DNA from: an uncultured Methanobrevibacter sp.
GTDB lineage: Archaea > Methanobacteriota > Methanobacteria > Methanobacteriales > Methanobacteriaceae
NCBI RefSeq assembly: GCF_902769175.1
Contig: NZ_CACXNW010000028.1
Span: forward strand, 1-64,000
Length of the DNA stretch: 64,000 nucleotides
Reading direction: 5' to 3'
Shown here: positions 19,736-29,058 of the stretch, one piece after another
Position numbering within the stretch: the first letter of the stretch is position 1
Layout: each line of letters starts with the position of its first letter
Program-made: the position numbers and the translations under genes
The notes under the pieces: model-generated
Database searches by the model: none
What the model was told of the DNA's origin: nothing
The model's input: only the letters and a program-made list of their open reading frames with translations

Positions 19736-21426
19736 ATGAGAAATATTATAGTTGTAGATTGTATATCTACAGGAAAAAATTTTATAGAAGATATTATTAA
19801 TAGAGGATATAATCCTATTGTATTGGAATTGCAAGTTGCAGATACTGATGATGGAAGGCAATATAATGAATATATTCATGAGGGATATAAGTTAATTAAT
19901 CATGATTTTGAAATTATTTATGAAAAGGACACATTAGAGGAAAATATTGAGATGGTAAAAGAATATGATCCCCTTTTAATTGTTCCAGGAAGTTAAAGGG
20001 GAGTTGTTTTGACAACACAACTATCTCATGAACTAGGTCTTTTAGGCAATCCGATTGAAAATCTTCCAGCAATGACTAGGACGGATAAGATGCAGGAGAG
20101 GATTGCGGAATATGGTCTTCGTTCAATTAGGGGACATGTTGTTTATAGTTCAGAAGAGGCTTTGGAATTTTATGATAGCGAAGGATTTAAAGAAGTTGTT
20201 TTAAAGCCTACCTACAGTTCAGGTTCTGCAAATGTTCGTATTTGTAATGATAGGGATGATTTGATTGAAACACTCAATCTATTATTCCATGATGTTAATC
20301 GTTTTGGAGATCAAATCACTGAGCTTTTAGTTCAAGAATACATAAGCGGTGAAGAGTATATAGTTAATACAGTATCCCATAAGGGAATCCATCGTGTAAC
20401 AACCGTTTGGAAGTACAATAAAATAAAGACTTCAGAAGGGGCAATGGTTTATGATTCCTGCAGGACTGTCAATGAATTAGACCTTGGTGAAGCTGAGATG
20501 GTGGAATATGCTTATCAGGTTGCAGATGCATTGGGAATTCAATATGGTGAGGTTCATGGAGAGTATATGATTGATGATAAGGGGCCTGTCTTAATTGAAG
20601 TTAACTGTCGTCCTATGGGTGGAAATATGCCTGCAGACTTTGTAGATAAAATTTCCGGTCAGCATGAAACCGATAGTATCTTAGACTCCTATTTAAAGCC
20701 AGAACGATTCGAAGAAAACTTAAAGAGAAAATATGAATTATATGCTCATGGAACATTGAAATTCTTTATTGTTCCATCTGATATGATTGCCCGTTCCTCT
20801 CCTATGGCAGAAATGAGCAATAGATTAAAGGCATATCACAGCACTTCATTATCCCCTAATTACGGGGCAAAGTTTTTCAGAAAAACAAAGGATGTAGGTA
20901 CCAGTGATGGAACTGTCTTTTTTGTTCATGAGGATGCTGCTGAACTTGATAAGAATTTAAAATTCCTAAGGGCCGTTGAGAAAAATGCATTTTCATTAAT
21001 TCTCTCTGAAGATGAAACTGAGGTTTTAGAAAAGGATGATGAGGATACTTAGATGAAATCAAGCCTTTAGTTATGGAAACTAATAAATATGGTACTGGAC
21101 TTTTTGTAACTGACCAATTCGTAGAAAACGTTGATATGTTACAGATAAATGTTGACGAAATTGATAAGGCACAAGGAAATTTTGATTTCATTATTATTAA
21201 CTTAAATAAGGGTTTAGTAGATAAAAATGCAGATGAAAGGGTAAAAATAATTTTAGAGATCTTTTCAAAAGTCAGAACCGGTGGAATCATATTCATTCCT
21301 GAAAACACATATCAAATTTTATACACTGGTAGAAGAGGTATGGAAGCTTTAATAGAAATTTTAGGCTATAAGATTGAACTTCCTCCATATAATGTCAAGG
21401 ACATTATCATTGCTTCTAAACCATGA
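19736..21426 (+). pseudogene. ATP-grasp enzyme with methyltransferase-like C-terminal region (copy 2), two breaks
   Basis: A close paralogue of the gene before it, alignable over the whole length (MRNIIVVDCISTGKNFIEDI; EVVLKPTYSSGSANVRIC; GPVLIEVNCRPMGGNMP; FDFIIINLNKGLVDK). The TAA at 19994-19996 replaces the Glu of copy 1 (AGHERG against PGS*RG). One base is missing at about 21044-21048, so the frame for YGTGLFVTDQFVENV is shifted. Repairing both gives about 563 residues. The start ATG 19736 follows TTAGGCGAAAAA. The tandem arrangement suggests a recent duplication with retained divergence, possibly two substrates of one pathway. Confidence 0.78.
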
Positions 21427-21489
21427 TAATTAGCAGTTTTTAAAAAAGAGATTGATAGATTTATAGCTATCATTTAATTTTTTATTTTT

Positions 21490-21705
21490 ATTTTTAAAAA
21501 AAGAATTTAAAATTTAATCTATTTTTTTTTATTATCTTTAGTGGTTTTTTTTATTAAAGAGTTTTATATTTAATCTATTTTTTTTTTATTATTTTTAGTA
21601 GTTTTTTAAAAAGAGTTTAAGATTTTATCTATTTTTTTTTATTATTTTTGTAGTTTTTTTATAAAAGAGTTTTATATTTAATCTATTTTTTCAAAAAAAA
21701 AGAGT
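21490..21705. repeat. Tandem repeat, about 60 bp unit, four copies
   Basis: AAAGAGTTTTATATTTAATC, TATTTTTTTTTATTATTTTTAGTAGTTTTTT and close variants are repeated between the convergent ATP-grasp and MFS genes. No gene is visible. Confidence 0.8.
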
Positions 21706-21729
21706 TTGATAAGAAGTAGATCTTATCAA
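21706..21729 (-). terminator. Hairpin terminator of the MFS exporter
   Basis: TTGATAAGA (21706-21714) and TCTTATCAA (21721-21729) form a perfect 9-bp stem with a 6-nt loop. Read on the - strand it is followed by a T-run (complement of the A-run at 21693-21701). It lies 57 bp after the MFS stop. Confidence 0.65.
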
Positions 21730-21785
21730 TAATTATTTTCTATTTTTTATATTTTTTTAAAATTTAAATATTCTATGAGCTATTT

Positions 21786-23165
21786 TTATCTAGTAATTTT
21801 ATGATCTGCTCTTATTCCAATAAATGAAGCGACTATAGATAGTATATTTGTGAAAACACATACTATGAAGATTATTTGTATAGCTCGTACAATTAAGCTT
21901 GCATATCCTAAACTAAATACTAAATCACCCATAATCCATGAGAACACTACAGTTAAAAGACCTAAACTCATTGCTTGACCAATAGCTCTGGTTGTTAATT
22001 GACCTGCAGATGCAAATGCTGCATCTTTCTCATCAACAGAACTTACAATAGCATTCATGTTTGGAGAGGAGAATAATCCTGTACCTAAAGCTTGCAATGC
22101 CATTGCAATTATAATAATATACATTGGAGTATTTTGGTCTAGGAATGATAAGAGTATCATGGAAATTGTAGCTATTGCCATACCAATTGCAGCAAGTTTT
22201 TGAGGATGTATCCTATCAGAGAGTCTTCCAGCAATTGGAGCTGTAATAGACATTACTACTGGACTAACAATCAATATAAAACCGGTTAGTTCTGGTCCAA
22301 AACCTTTTACATATTGGAAATAGTAATTTATTAGAGTTGTAAAGTTCATAGCAGCAAAGAATCCGAACATTCCAGCTACATTATATGAAGCAAAGGTTTT
22401 AATTTTGAATAATCTAACATCGAATACTGGAGATTCTTGTCTTAATTCAAATAAGACGTATATTATTCCTAAAATAATTCCTACAATAACGCATATTTGA
22501 CCAATTTGTGTTATTAATGCAGAGAATCCATAGATGATTAAACCTATACTAATCATATATAATAGTGAGCCGATTTTATCAATCTTGTCATTTTCATTTG
22601 TTTTCCATTCAGGTTTGATTTTAGAGCTGATTAAGTATACACATAATGCTATGAAAATTATTGATACGAAAAATATGGATCTCCATCCAAAGTGCTCAAC
22701 AAGGAAACCGCTTATAACAGGGGATGCTGAAGTACCTAAATAAACTCCAGTAACAACGAGCCCTAACGCTTTTCCTCTATTCTATTTACTGATTGCTAAT
22801 GTAAGGATTGCAATTTCACATACATTTACAAATGATGTACCAACAGATTGTACAATTCTGGAAACTAAAAATGTTTCTGTTGAAAATGCAATGACTGATC
22901 CAATCAATCCGATTAAAAAGATTGAATTTGAAATAGCTAATGTTCTTTTAAAACCATATTTTCCTGCAATTTGCCCTGCTGGAATTGTAAGCATTGTTGC
23001 AATTAATGTATAAATGTTTAAAATCCAGTTTTGAGTAAGGTTATTCATTCCAAATTCTTGAGCAATTGTAGGAACTCCAATAACTACTCCATTTAATACA
23101 AATACAGTAAAGAATGATGATATAAATGTAATAATTATCATATATTTTTCTACTTGACTTTGCAT
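21786..23165 (-). CDS. MFS multidrug exporter (DHA2-like), one in-frame stop
   Basis: The merged frame gives about 459 residues with 14 hydrophobic segments, the layout of the DHA2 drug:H+ antiporter family. The start MQSQVEKYMIIITFISSFFT has a GGGATAAATC site before it. The helix 2/3 loop (AGQIAGKYGFKRTL) and the motif C-like VVTGVYLGTSASPVISGFLV plus GWRSIFF are visible. The TAG at 22782-22784 falls where NRGKALG should follow SKE, so a Glu codon was probably changed to a stop. Everything downstream stays in frame. Such pumps export drugs or bile-like compounds. The nearby divergent TetR gene may regulate it. Confidence 0.85.
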
Positions 23166-23319
23166 GATTTATCCCGCATCCATAATTTATAAAGTATATT
23201 TATATATCTATTATATTTTATTTATAATTATTGATATAATTGAGCATATTATGTAAAAATAAGATTTAATAAATTCTTTAACTCATTTATTTTAATATTG
23301 TTTCAGTATTAGTTTGTTT

Positions 23320-23480
23320 ATTTTTTGAGTTAATAATTAAAAATTAGTCTTTTTTATGTTGATTATTCTAAACTTAGTATTTTTTTGAGTAAATAATGTT
23401 AGAATTAGTTTTTTTTTTTTTTGATATTTTTAAAATTAGTTTTTTTGAGTTAATAATGTTAAAATTAGTTTTATAAATGT
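23320..23480. repeat. Imperfect repeats of a TTAGTTTTTTTGAGTTAATAA type unit
   Basis: Three to four diverged copies of about 48 bp (AATGTTAAAATTAGTTTTTT, TTGAGTTAATAA) lie upstream of the MFS exporter and after the membrane-anchored protein gene. No gene or clear promoter is seen in 23166-23519. Confidence 0.6.
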
Positions 23481-23519
23481 AAAAAAATTAAAAAAATAAA
23501 AAAAGGGGAAAAGTAAAGA

Positions 23520-24047
23520 TTATACTAATTGTCCGCCTGTAACACCAAGTTTGGCTTGATCTTCATCAAAGGTAGAACCTATGAGATTTCCTGTTTTGGT
23601 ATCATATTGACGGAAATTACCATCATTGTAGTTGATTTGGTAATAATAACCTTTATCTTCATGTGAATTTTTAACTACATGCCCTGCTGAAACGCCGCTT
23701 TCTGATTTTTCAGAGCCTACTGCAACATTAGTAACGGTATCTTTATCATTACTTGAAATAGAGTATGATGATTTGCCGTTATTATTGTTGGCATTGGCAT
23801 TATTCGAATTAGAATTCGAATTAGAATTAGTTTTTGAAGAGCTAATAGTATAAGTCACATTTTGATTATTATTTGTAATATTTACACTTCCCCCATCTTT
23901 AAAATCGCTTACTTTATCTTCTATAACATCAGCTATAGTTGCATCGTCGACCACGTTTTTAGTTGGCTGATTAAAAAGTATTACCCCACAGCCTATGACG
24001 AGGATCAAAAAAAATGCACCTATAATGATTTTAAATACATCATCCAA
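23520..24047 (-). CDS. Membrane-anchored hypothetical protein with Asn/Ser-rich linker
   Basis: A 175-residue protein I cannot assign. One N-terminal hydrophobic helix (IIIGAFFLILVIGCGVILFN) is a signal anchor. It is followed by an acidic segment, a low-complexity linker of Ser/Asn/Ala (about residues 70-95) and a C-terminal module rich in Tyr and Asp (KGYYYQINYNDGNFRQYDTKTGNLIGS). That last part looks like a small extracytoplasmic beta domain with a repeated 'YD.KTG' style turn. The ATG follows GAGGTGAAAACTT. It is probably exposed outside the membrane or in the pseudomurein wall. Confidence 0.65.
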   Translation of the reverse strand: MDDVFKIIIGAFFLILVIGCGVILFNQPTKNVVDDATIADVIEDKVSDFKDGGSVNITNNNQNVTYTISSSKTNSNSNSNSNNANANNNNGKSSYSISSNDKDTVTNVAVGSEKSESGVSAGHVVKNSHEDKGYYYQINYNDGNFRQYDTKTGNLIGSTFDEDQAKLGVTGGQLV

Positions 24048-24079
24048 GTTTTCACCTCATCTATTATTATCTTTTAGAA

Positions 24080-24236
24080 ATTATATAAATGTATCTAATT
24101 TAGATATTTTTTAATATTTTATATTTCTTTACGAGAATTCTGATTTAGATATTTTTTAATATTTTATATTTCTTTACGAGAATTCTGATTTAGATATTTT
24201 TTAATATTTTATATTTCTTTACGAGAAAATTTTGTA
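24080..24236. repeat. Triple tandem repeat (about 48 bp) upstream of tetR
   Basis: TTTAGATATTTTTTAATATT, TTATATTTCTTTACGAGAATTCTGA occurs three times in a row, the last copy ending ACGAGAAAATTTTG. Each copy holds a TATA-like TTTTATATTT. The array lies between the divergent membrane-protein gene and tetR, where operators would be expected. Confidence 0.75.
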
Positions 24237-24241
24237 AATAA

Positions 24242-24249
24242 TTATATAT
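24242..24249 (+). promoter_or_regulatory. TATA box of tetR, probably leaderless transcript
   Basis: TTATATAT is centred about 27 nt before the ATG at 24273, the usual distance from an archaeal TATA box to the transcription start. No ribosome binding site precedes the ATG, so the message is probably leaderless. Confidence 0.5.
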
Positions 24250-24272
24250 GATGAATATTAATAATCAATATT

Positions 24273-24863
24273 ATGTTAGGCGAAACTGAGAATACTGAAG
24301 AAAAAATTATTAAAGCGGCATTTAAAATTCTTCAAATTGAAGGAGCTGCAAAAGCTACAACTAAGAAAATAGCTGCTGAAGCAGGAGTTAATGAAGTAAC
24401 TATTTTTAGAAAGTTTGATAATAAGAAGAATTTAGTGGAAGTTACTAAACAATTTTATATGGATAGACTTTTAGAAAAATTGGAAGATAACTTTTCATTT
24501 ACTGAAGATGAAAGTATTGAAGATTATCTTAAGAGTTGTTTCTATGGAATGTTTAATTTCACAGATGACGATTTTAGTATTATAAAAGTTGCTATGCAAG
24601 AAGTGAGAGATGTTCCAGATCGAAAGCTCTTGATTTCACAGATCACAAGCACAATTCTTGGAAAATTAGAAGAATTCTTTAAATTGCAATTAGAGAAAGG
24701 TATAATTAAAGATATTAATTCTAAAGCAGTATCAATTATGTGTTTCAGTATAATTTTCCAATCTCTCGTGTTATGGCAAATATATGGTAGTTCCACTGGA
24801 ATGGAATCAGATTATTATGCTAAAGACTTCTTAAATATTATATTTAATGGAATTAAACATTAA
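24273..24863 (+). CDS. TetR family transcriptional regulator
   Basis: A 196-residue TetR-type repressor. The N-terminal helix-turn-helix is clear (EKIIKAAFKILQIEGAAKAT, then KKIAAEAGVNEVTIFRKFDN and KKNLVE). The C-terminal 140 residues form an all-helical ligand-binding and dimerisation domain. The ATG starts MLGETENTEEKI without a Shine-Dalgarno sequence. Two MFS transporter genes flank it, one at 21786-23165 and one at 25148-26285, so it probably controls one or both in response to a toxic ligand. The inducer is unknown. Confidence 0.9.
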   Translation: MLGETENTEEKIIKAAFKILQIEGAAKATTKKIAAEAGVNEVTIFRKFDNKKNLVEVTKQFYMDRLLEKLEDNFSFTEDESIEDYLKSCFYGMFNFTDDDFSIIKVAMQEVRDVPDRKLLISQITSTILGKLEEFFKLQLEKGIIKDINSKAVSIMCFSIIFQSLVLWQIYGSSTGMESDYYAKDFLNIIFNGIKH

Positions 24864-25147
24864 TTATTATTTTTTCCATTAATCTAATTTTTATGAAAAT
24901 AAGTCTTTACATTGGCAAAAATTGCATATCTTGAGTTATGGTTAGTCAGTATTAGGACTGTTTTGCCTATAATAATCTTTTTCTTATTTTTTTCATTTAT
25001 TAATTATTTTTTTATATAATTTTTTTCATTTCTTCTTTTATTATTAGCTTTATTATTATGTGATTTTAATCTCTTTTTTCAATTTATAAATAAAGTTTTT
25101 TTTTAACAAAAAATATATAATATTTTAAAAACATACATTAAAATATT

Positions 25148-26285
25148 ATGTCAAGAAAAATTATTTGGACATTATCAGCAGTATGTTTTTCAATGTCTAC
25201 CTTATTGAGTTTAGTGGGAATCATTTCTGTAATTCAGATTTATTTCCATGTTTCCATTTATTATGCAAGCTTATATGCAAGCATATTTGCAGGAACATTA
25301 GGTGTTTCAAGCTTATTCGCCCCTGCATTATTCTCAAGGTTTGAAAAAAAAGAAAATGATAATGGTTATTTTATTGATTACAGCAGTATGTAATCTATTG
25401 GAGTTATTTATTACGGATTATTCAATTTGTCTGATTTTTAGAATAATACCTGCATTTTTCTATCCTATAGCTGTTAGTGCAGCATTAACAATAGTTGGAA
25501 AAATCAGTCCAAATGATACTAACAAGGTTGTTTTAGGTATTTCTGCAGGAAGTATATTAGGTCTTTCAATTACTTCCTATTTAGGATTAAGCTATGGATT
25601 CCAAGTTGCAATGTTATGGTATGGTTTGATAAATCTTGCATCATTAATATTGACATTTCTCTTTGTTCCTAATTTTGAAGGAAATAAAGAGCCAGTTGTC
25701 TTGCAAATTAGCCATGCAAAGTCTAGTAAGTTTTTATTTTCAATAATTTATGTTTTATTTACAGTTATTGGTATAAGCATCACATATAATTATATTTCAA
25801 CTTACTTATGTACTGTAACTTTAATGAATCCTGAGTTTTTATTCTTCACTTTGCTGTTTATGGGATTAATATCAATGGTTGGAACAACTTTATCAGGATA
25901 CTTGCTAAGCAAAAATGGAAATCTGACAGTTCTTTTCTATCCTATTGGCTTTGCAGTCATAACATTTATAATTGGATTGCTTGTTAAAATGCCTTTCTTG
26001 GAGTTCTGTGCTTTGATGGTCTTTTCAATATTTGACGGATCAGCATATACAGTTTAACAATATTGGGTTACTTCAGCTGTACCTGAGTCTCCTGAGTTTG
26101 CAAATGGTATTTTCCTGCTGATGTGTAACTTATCAATATTCATTGGAACAATGATTGGAGGATTTATCATTGATCAGATAAGCATAATGTATATTTTCAT
26201 CGGTTCTGTTATCATGATGCTTTTAGCAGCTCCATTTGTTATTATTAGAATAAAAACCTCACCTGATGCATCTTCAGTGAATTAA
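25148..26285 (+). pseudogene. MFS transporter (arabinose-efflux-permease type), two breaks
   Basis: About 379 residues with 12 hydrophobic segments after repair. The start is MSRKIIWTLSAVCFSMSTLL. A frameshift in the A-run at 25344-25351 moves the second quarter to another frame (KMIMVILLITAVCNLLELF). An in-frame TAA at 26055-26057 precedes QYWVTSAVPESPEFANGIFL, which is a conserved block of sugar-efflux-like MFS proteins (the PEFANG loop before helix 11). The end at 26285 is SPDASSVN. A TATA-like AATATATAATATTTT lies 30-40 nt before the ATG, which has no ribosome binding site. It may be regulated by the adjacent TetR. Confidence 0.75.
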
Positions 26286-27220
26286 TTTTTTAATGCTTTT
26301 CACTCTTTTTATTCTTTTTTTATTTTTTCTATTGTTGCGTTTTTTCTAATTATTTTTATTTCAGTATATTATTTTTTTATTATTTTTATTTCAGTATATA
26401 TTATTTTTTTATTCTTTTGCTTGCTAAAATTATTATTTTTTCCTATTTTATTTAAAAATAATTTTTAGTAATCCTTTTCCTATTTAAGATGCAAGTAAGT
26501 ACTTACATTCGGAAATATTTAAATATGATTGGTTAGTAATATAGTATTGAAGTTGAATATTCATGATTAAAAAAACTCATTAGAATAAAATGAAAACAAT
26601 ACTTTACATAAATTCTAATATCAATTATTAATCCCGTTCAACGGTTGAATATTTTATTCAATTGTTGTTTTTATCCTCAACCTATAAATCCTTTTAGTTT
26701 GATGGGTTTTTTTAATAATGAATATCCTTCATCTAAGTTTTTACCTTTTACTATTTTTAATGAATTTTAACTATTTTTTTCTAAATTAATTATTTTAGTA
26801 TTAAAATCTTTTTTGATTAATAATTTTAATTGATTTTTACTGTTTTTATTCAGTATTTTCTTTTTTAGATTTTATATGGTGTTTTTATTGTTTTTTTTTA
26901 AAATTCATAAGTAATTCTTATAATAATAATTAAAATTTATATACTTTTTTAAAGATAAGAAAATATATAAATTATTTATTATAGATATTTTTAAAAATTG
27001 AATTTCTATTATGATGATTTACTGTGTTGAAATTTGATATTGAATTTCTATTATGATGATTTACTATGTTGGAATCTGATATTGAATTGCTAATTTATGA
27101 TTAAATAATTAGAAATCATTAGCATTCGATTTAATGATTAAATTATTAGAAAATAATTTGTATTTCTATTTAATGATATGATATTAAAATCTAATTGAAT
27201 TTTTATTTAAAGATGATAAT
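26286..27220. other. Long gene-free region with palindromes
   Basis: I find no credible gene in these 935 bases. Notable strings are a perfect 12-bp palindrome GTAAGTACTTAC (26495-26506), a TTCAAC-G-GTTGAA inverted repeat at about 26638-26650, and a direct repeat of about 49 bp (GAATTTCTATTATGATGATT, TACTGTGTTG) at about 27001-27090 shortly before the geranylgeranyl reductase gene. Two TTTCAGTATAT copies occur near 26360-26400. Confidence 0.45.
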
Positions 27221-28417
27221 ATGTTGGAAACTGATGTTTTAGTTATTGGTGCAGGTCCTGCAGGTTCTGCTGCTGCAAAACATGCAGCATTAGGTGGTGC
27301 AGATGTAATCCTGATTGATAAGAAATCTGAAATAGGAACTCCTAAAAGATGTGCAGAAGGAATTTATGACCATGGACTTAAATGGTTGGGAATTGATCCA
27401 GATCCTCAATGGGCTGTTCAGAGAATTAATGGAGGAGTCATCATTGCACCAGACAAGACTAGATTAACTCTTGATGAATCAATATTACCTGAAAAAGGAT
27501 ATATTATTGAAAGAAAGGTTTTTGATAAGTATATGGCTATGGATGCAGCAAGAGCCGGTGCTAAAATTATGGTTAAGACAAGGGCAAAGTCCATAACTAA
27601 TGATGAAGATGCTAATGGCTCATTTTATCTTGTTGATTGTGAACAAATGGATGAAATGATTGAAATAAAGACTAGAATAATTATTGCTGCAGATGGTCCT
27701 GAATCTCGTATTGCAAAGGCATTAGGCATTAATTCAACAACAAAACCAGAGGATATGATGGCTGGTGTTCAATATGAGATGGTTGGAGTAAACTGTGAAA
27801 GGATGGATTTGGTGGAACTTCATTTAGGTGCCTTTACAAATGGAGGCTATGCTTGGGTATTTCCTAAAGGAGATGACATAGCAAATGTTGGAATAGGCAT
27901 TAAAGCATCAAGTGAAAAGCTAGCCATTGATTTTTTAAATGAATTTATCCAATCCTATCCTCCATTGCATAATGCTAAAGCAGTAGAGCTAAATGTTGGA
28001 GGAGATCCTATTGGTGGAATGATTGAAAGAATCTATGATGATAATCTATTGATTTGTGGAGATGCAGCAGGTCAAGTGGATCCAATAACCTGTGGAGGAA
28101 TCATTTTAGGAATTCTTGGTGGTATGACTGCAGGTCAAGTAGCTGCTAAAGCTATTATTGATAAGGATTATTCCCATGAAAGATTGAAAGAATATTCTAT
28201 TAGATATGATGAAATTACACATGGAGCAATTCCTAAACTAAAAAAGGCCCATGATGTTTTTCGTTCATTAAGTGATGATGATCTTAATCAAATTGTCCAT
28301 GCATTCTATGGTCTTGACTATAAAAATATGGATCCAAAGGATTTTATCAAAGTAGCTTTTAAATTGCCTATACGTCTCGCATTGAAATTAGGAACTATAT
28401 TTAAAGCTATCTTTTAA
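27221..28417 (+). CDS. Digeranylgeranylglycerophospholipid reductase (geranylgeranyl reductase family)
   Basis: A 398-residue flavoprotein that saturates the isoprenoid chains of archaeal membrane lipids. The N-terminal FAD-binding Rossmann motif is VLVIGAGPAGSAAAKHAA. The family substrate-binding region KRCAEGIYDHGLKWLGI and the second FAD motif LLICGDAAGQVDPITCGGII are both present. The length fits archaeal GGR enzymes. The ATG follows AAAGATGATAAT. It is undamaged and appears to be a single-gene unit with AT-rich DNA on both sides. Confidence 0.93.
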   Translation: MLETDVLVIGAGPAGSAAAKHAALGGADVILIDKKSEIGTPKRCAEGIYDHGLKWLGIDPDPQWAVQRINGGVIIAPDKTRLTLDESILPEKGYIIERKVFDKYMAMDAARAGAKIMVKTRAKSITNDEDANGSFYLVDCEQMDEMIEIKTRIIIAADGPESRIAKALGINSTTKPEDMMAGVQYEMVGVNCERMDLVELHLGAFTNGGYAWVFPKGDDIANVGIGIKASSEKLAIDFLNEFIQSYPPLHNAKAVELNVGGDPIGGMIERIYDDNLLICGDAAGQVDPITCGGIILGILGGMTAGQVAAKAIIDKDYSHERLKEYSIRYDEITHGAIPKLKKAHDVFRSLSDDDLNQIVHAFYGLDYKNMDPKDFIKVAFKLPIRLALKLGTIFKAIF

Positions 28418-28689
28418 TTAATTTTTTATATTATTTAATTTTTTTAATTATTTTAATTTTTATATAATTTTTAATTTTTTTAATTTTTCTTAAAGTTTTT
28501 ATATTTATTTTTTAATTTTCTTTTATTTATTCAATTTTATCTTTTTTTCATATGATAATTATAAGAATGTTATTTTTCACCTTTTCATTTTTTATTAATT
28601 TTTAAATTTCATTCCTATAAAAATCAAATAAATTCAAATAAAATTTATAATTTTTCAAGTAAACTTTATATACTATGAAGTATATAATA

Positions 28690-28796
28690 TGTTTAAGGGT
28701 TCATTCTCTTTATTTTTAATCTTAGCTAGTATTTTTAAACACAATTGAATAAGAAAAGAGATGAATTCTCTTTTCTTTTCTCCCCATTTTTTTTAG
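28690..28796 (+). ncRNA. Candidate short transcript ending in a strong hairpin, upstream of feoB
   Basis: A TATA box TTTATATA (28665-28672) would start RNA near 28692. A perfect 11-bp stem, AAGAAAAGAGA (28751-28761) and TCTCTTTTCTT (28767-28777), is followed by TTTCTCCCCATTTTTTTT, a good terminator. The 5' part (TTCATTCTCTTT, about 28700-28711) is nearly complementary to AAGAGATGAA inside the hairpin, so two alternative folds are possible. No ORF of note lies inside. It could also be the terminator of the geranylgeranyl reductase gene. Confidence 0.3.
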
Positions 28797-28895
28797 ATTG
28801 TTTCTCCAAACAATATTTTTTCTTTTTTTTCTTTATTCATTTTTTCAGTTTGTTTTATTAAATTATTCATTTTTTGTATTGTTTTTATAGAAATA

Positions 28896-28937
28896 TTTAT
28901 ATAATCAATAATACAATAATAATTTAGGTATGCCTAA
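28896..28937 (+). promoter_or_regulatory. feoB promoter with DtxR-type operator
   Basis: TTTATATA (28896-28903) is a TATA box. About 25 nt downstream, over the expected transcription start, lies TTAGGTATGCCTAA (28924-28937): TTAGG and CCTAA half-sites around a 4-nt centre, the core of DtxR/IdeR/MDR1-type iron boxes. A bound repressor would block initiation. A DtxR-family gene lies downstream of feoB. Confidence 0.6.
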
Positions 28938-29058
28938 TTGTTTATTTGGGGTCATAAATCTTAGTTTATTTATATATGCAATTATATGTGGGTTAAATAA
29001 CAATTAGGTTTTATTAAAATATTTTATTTAATTTTTTATTAATTTCTGAGAAGATAAA

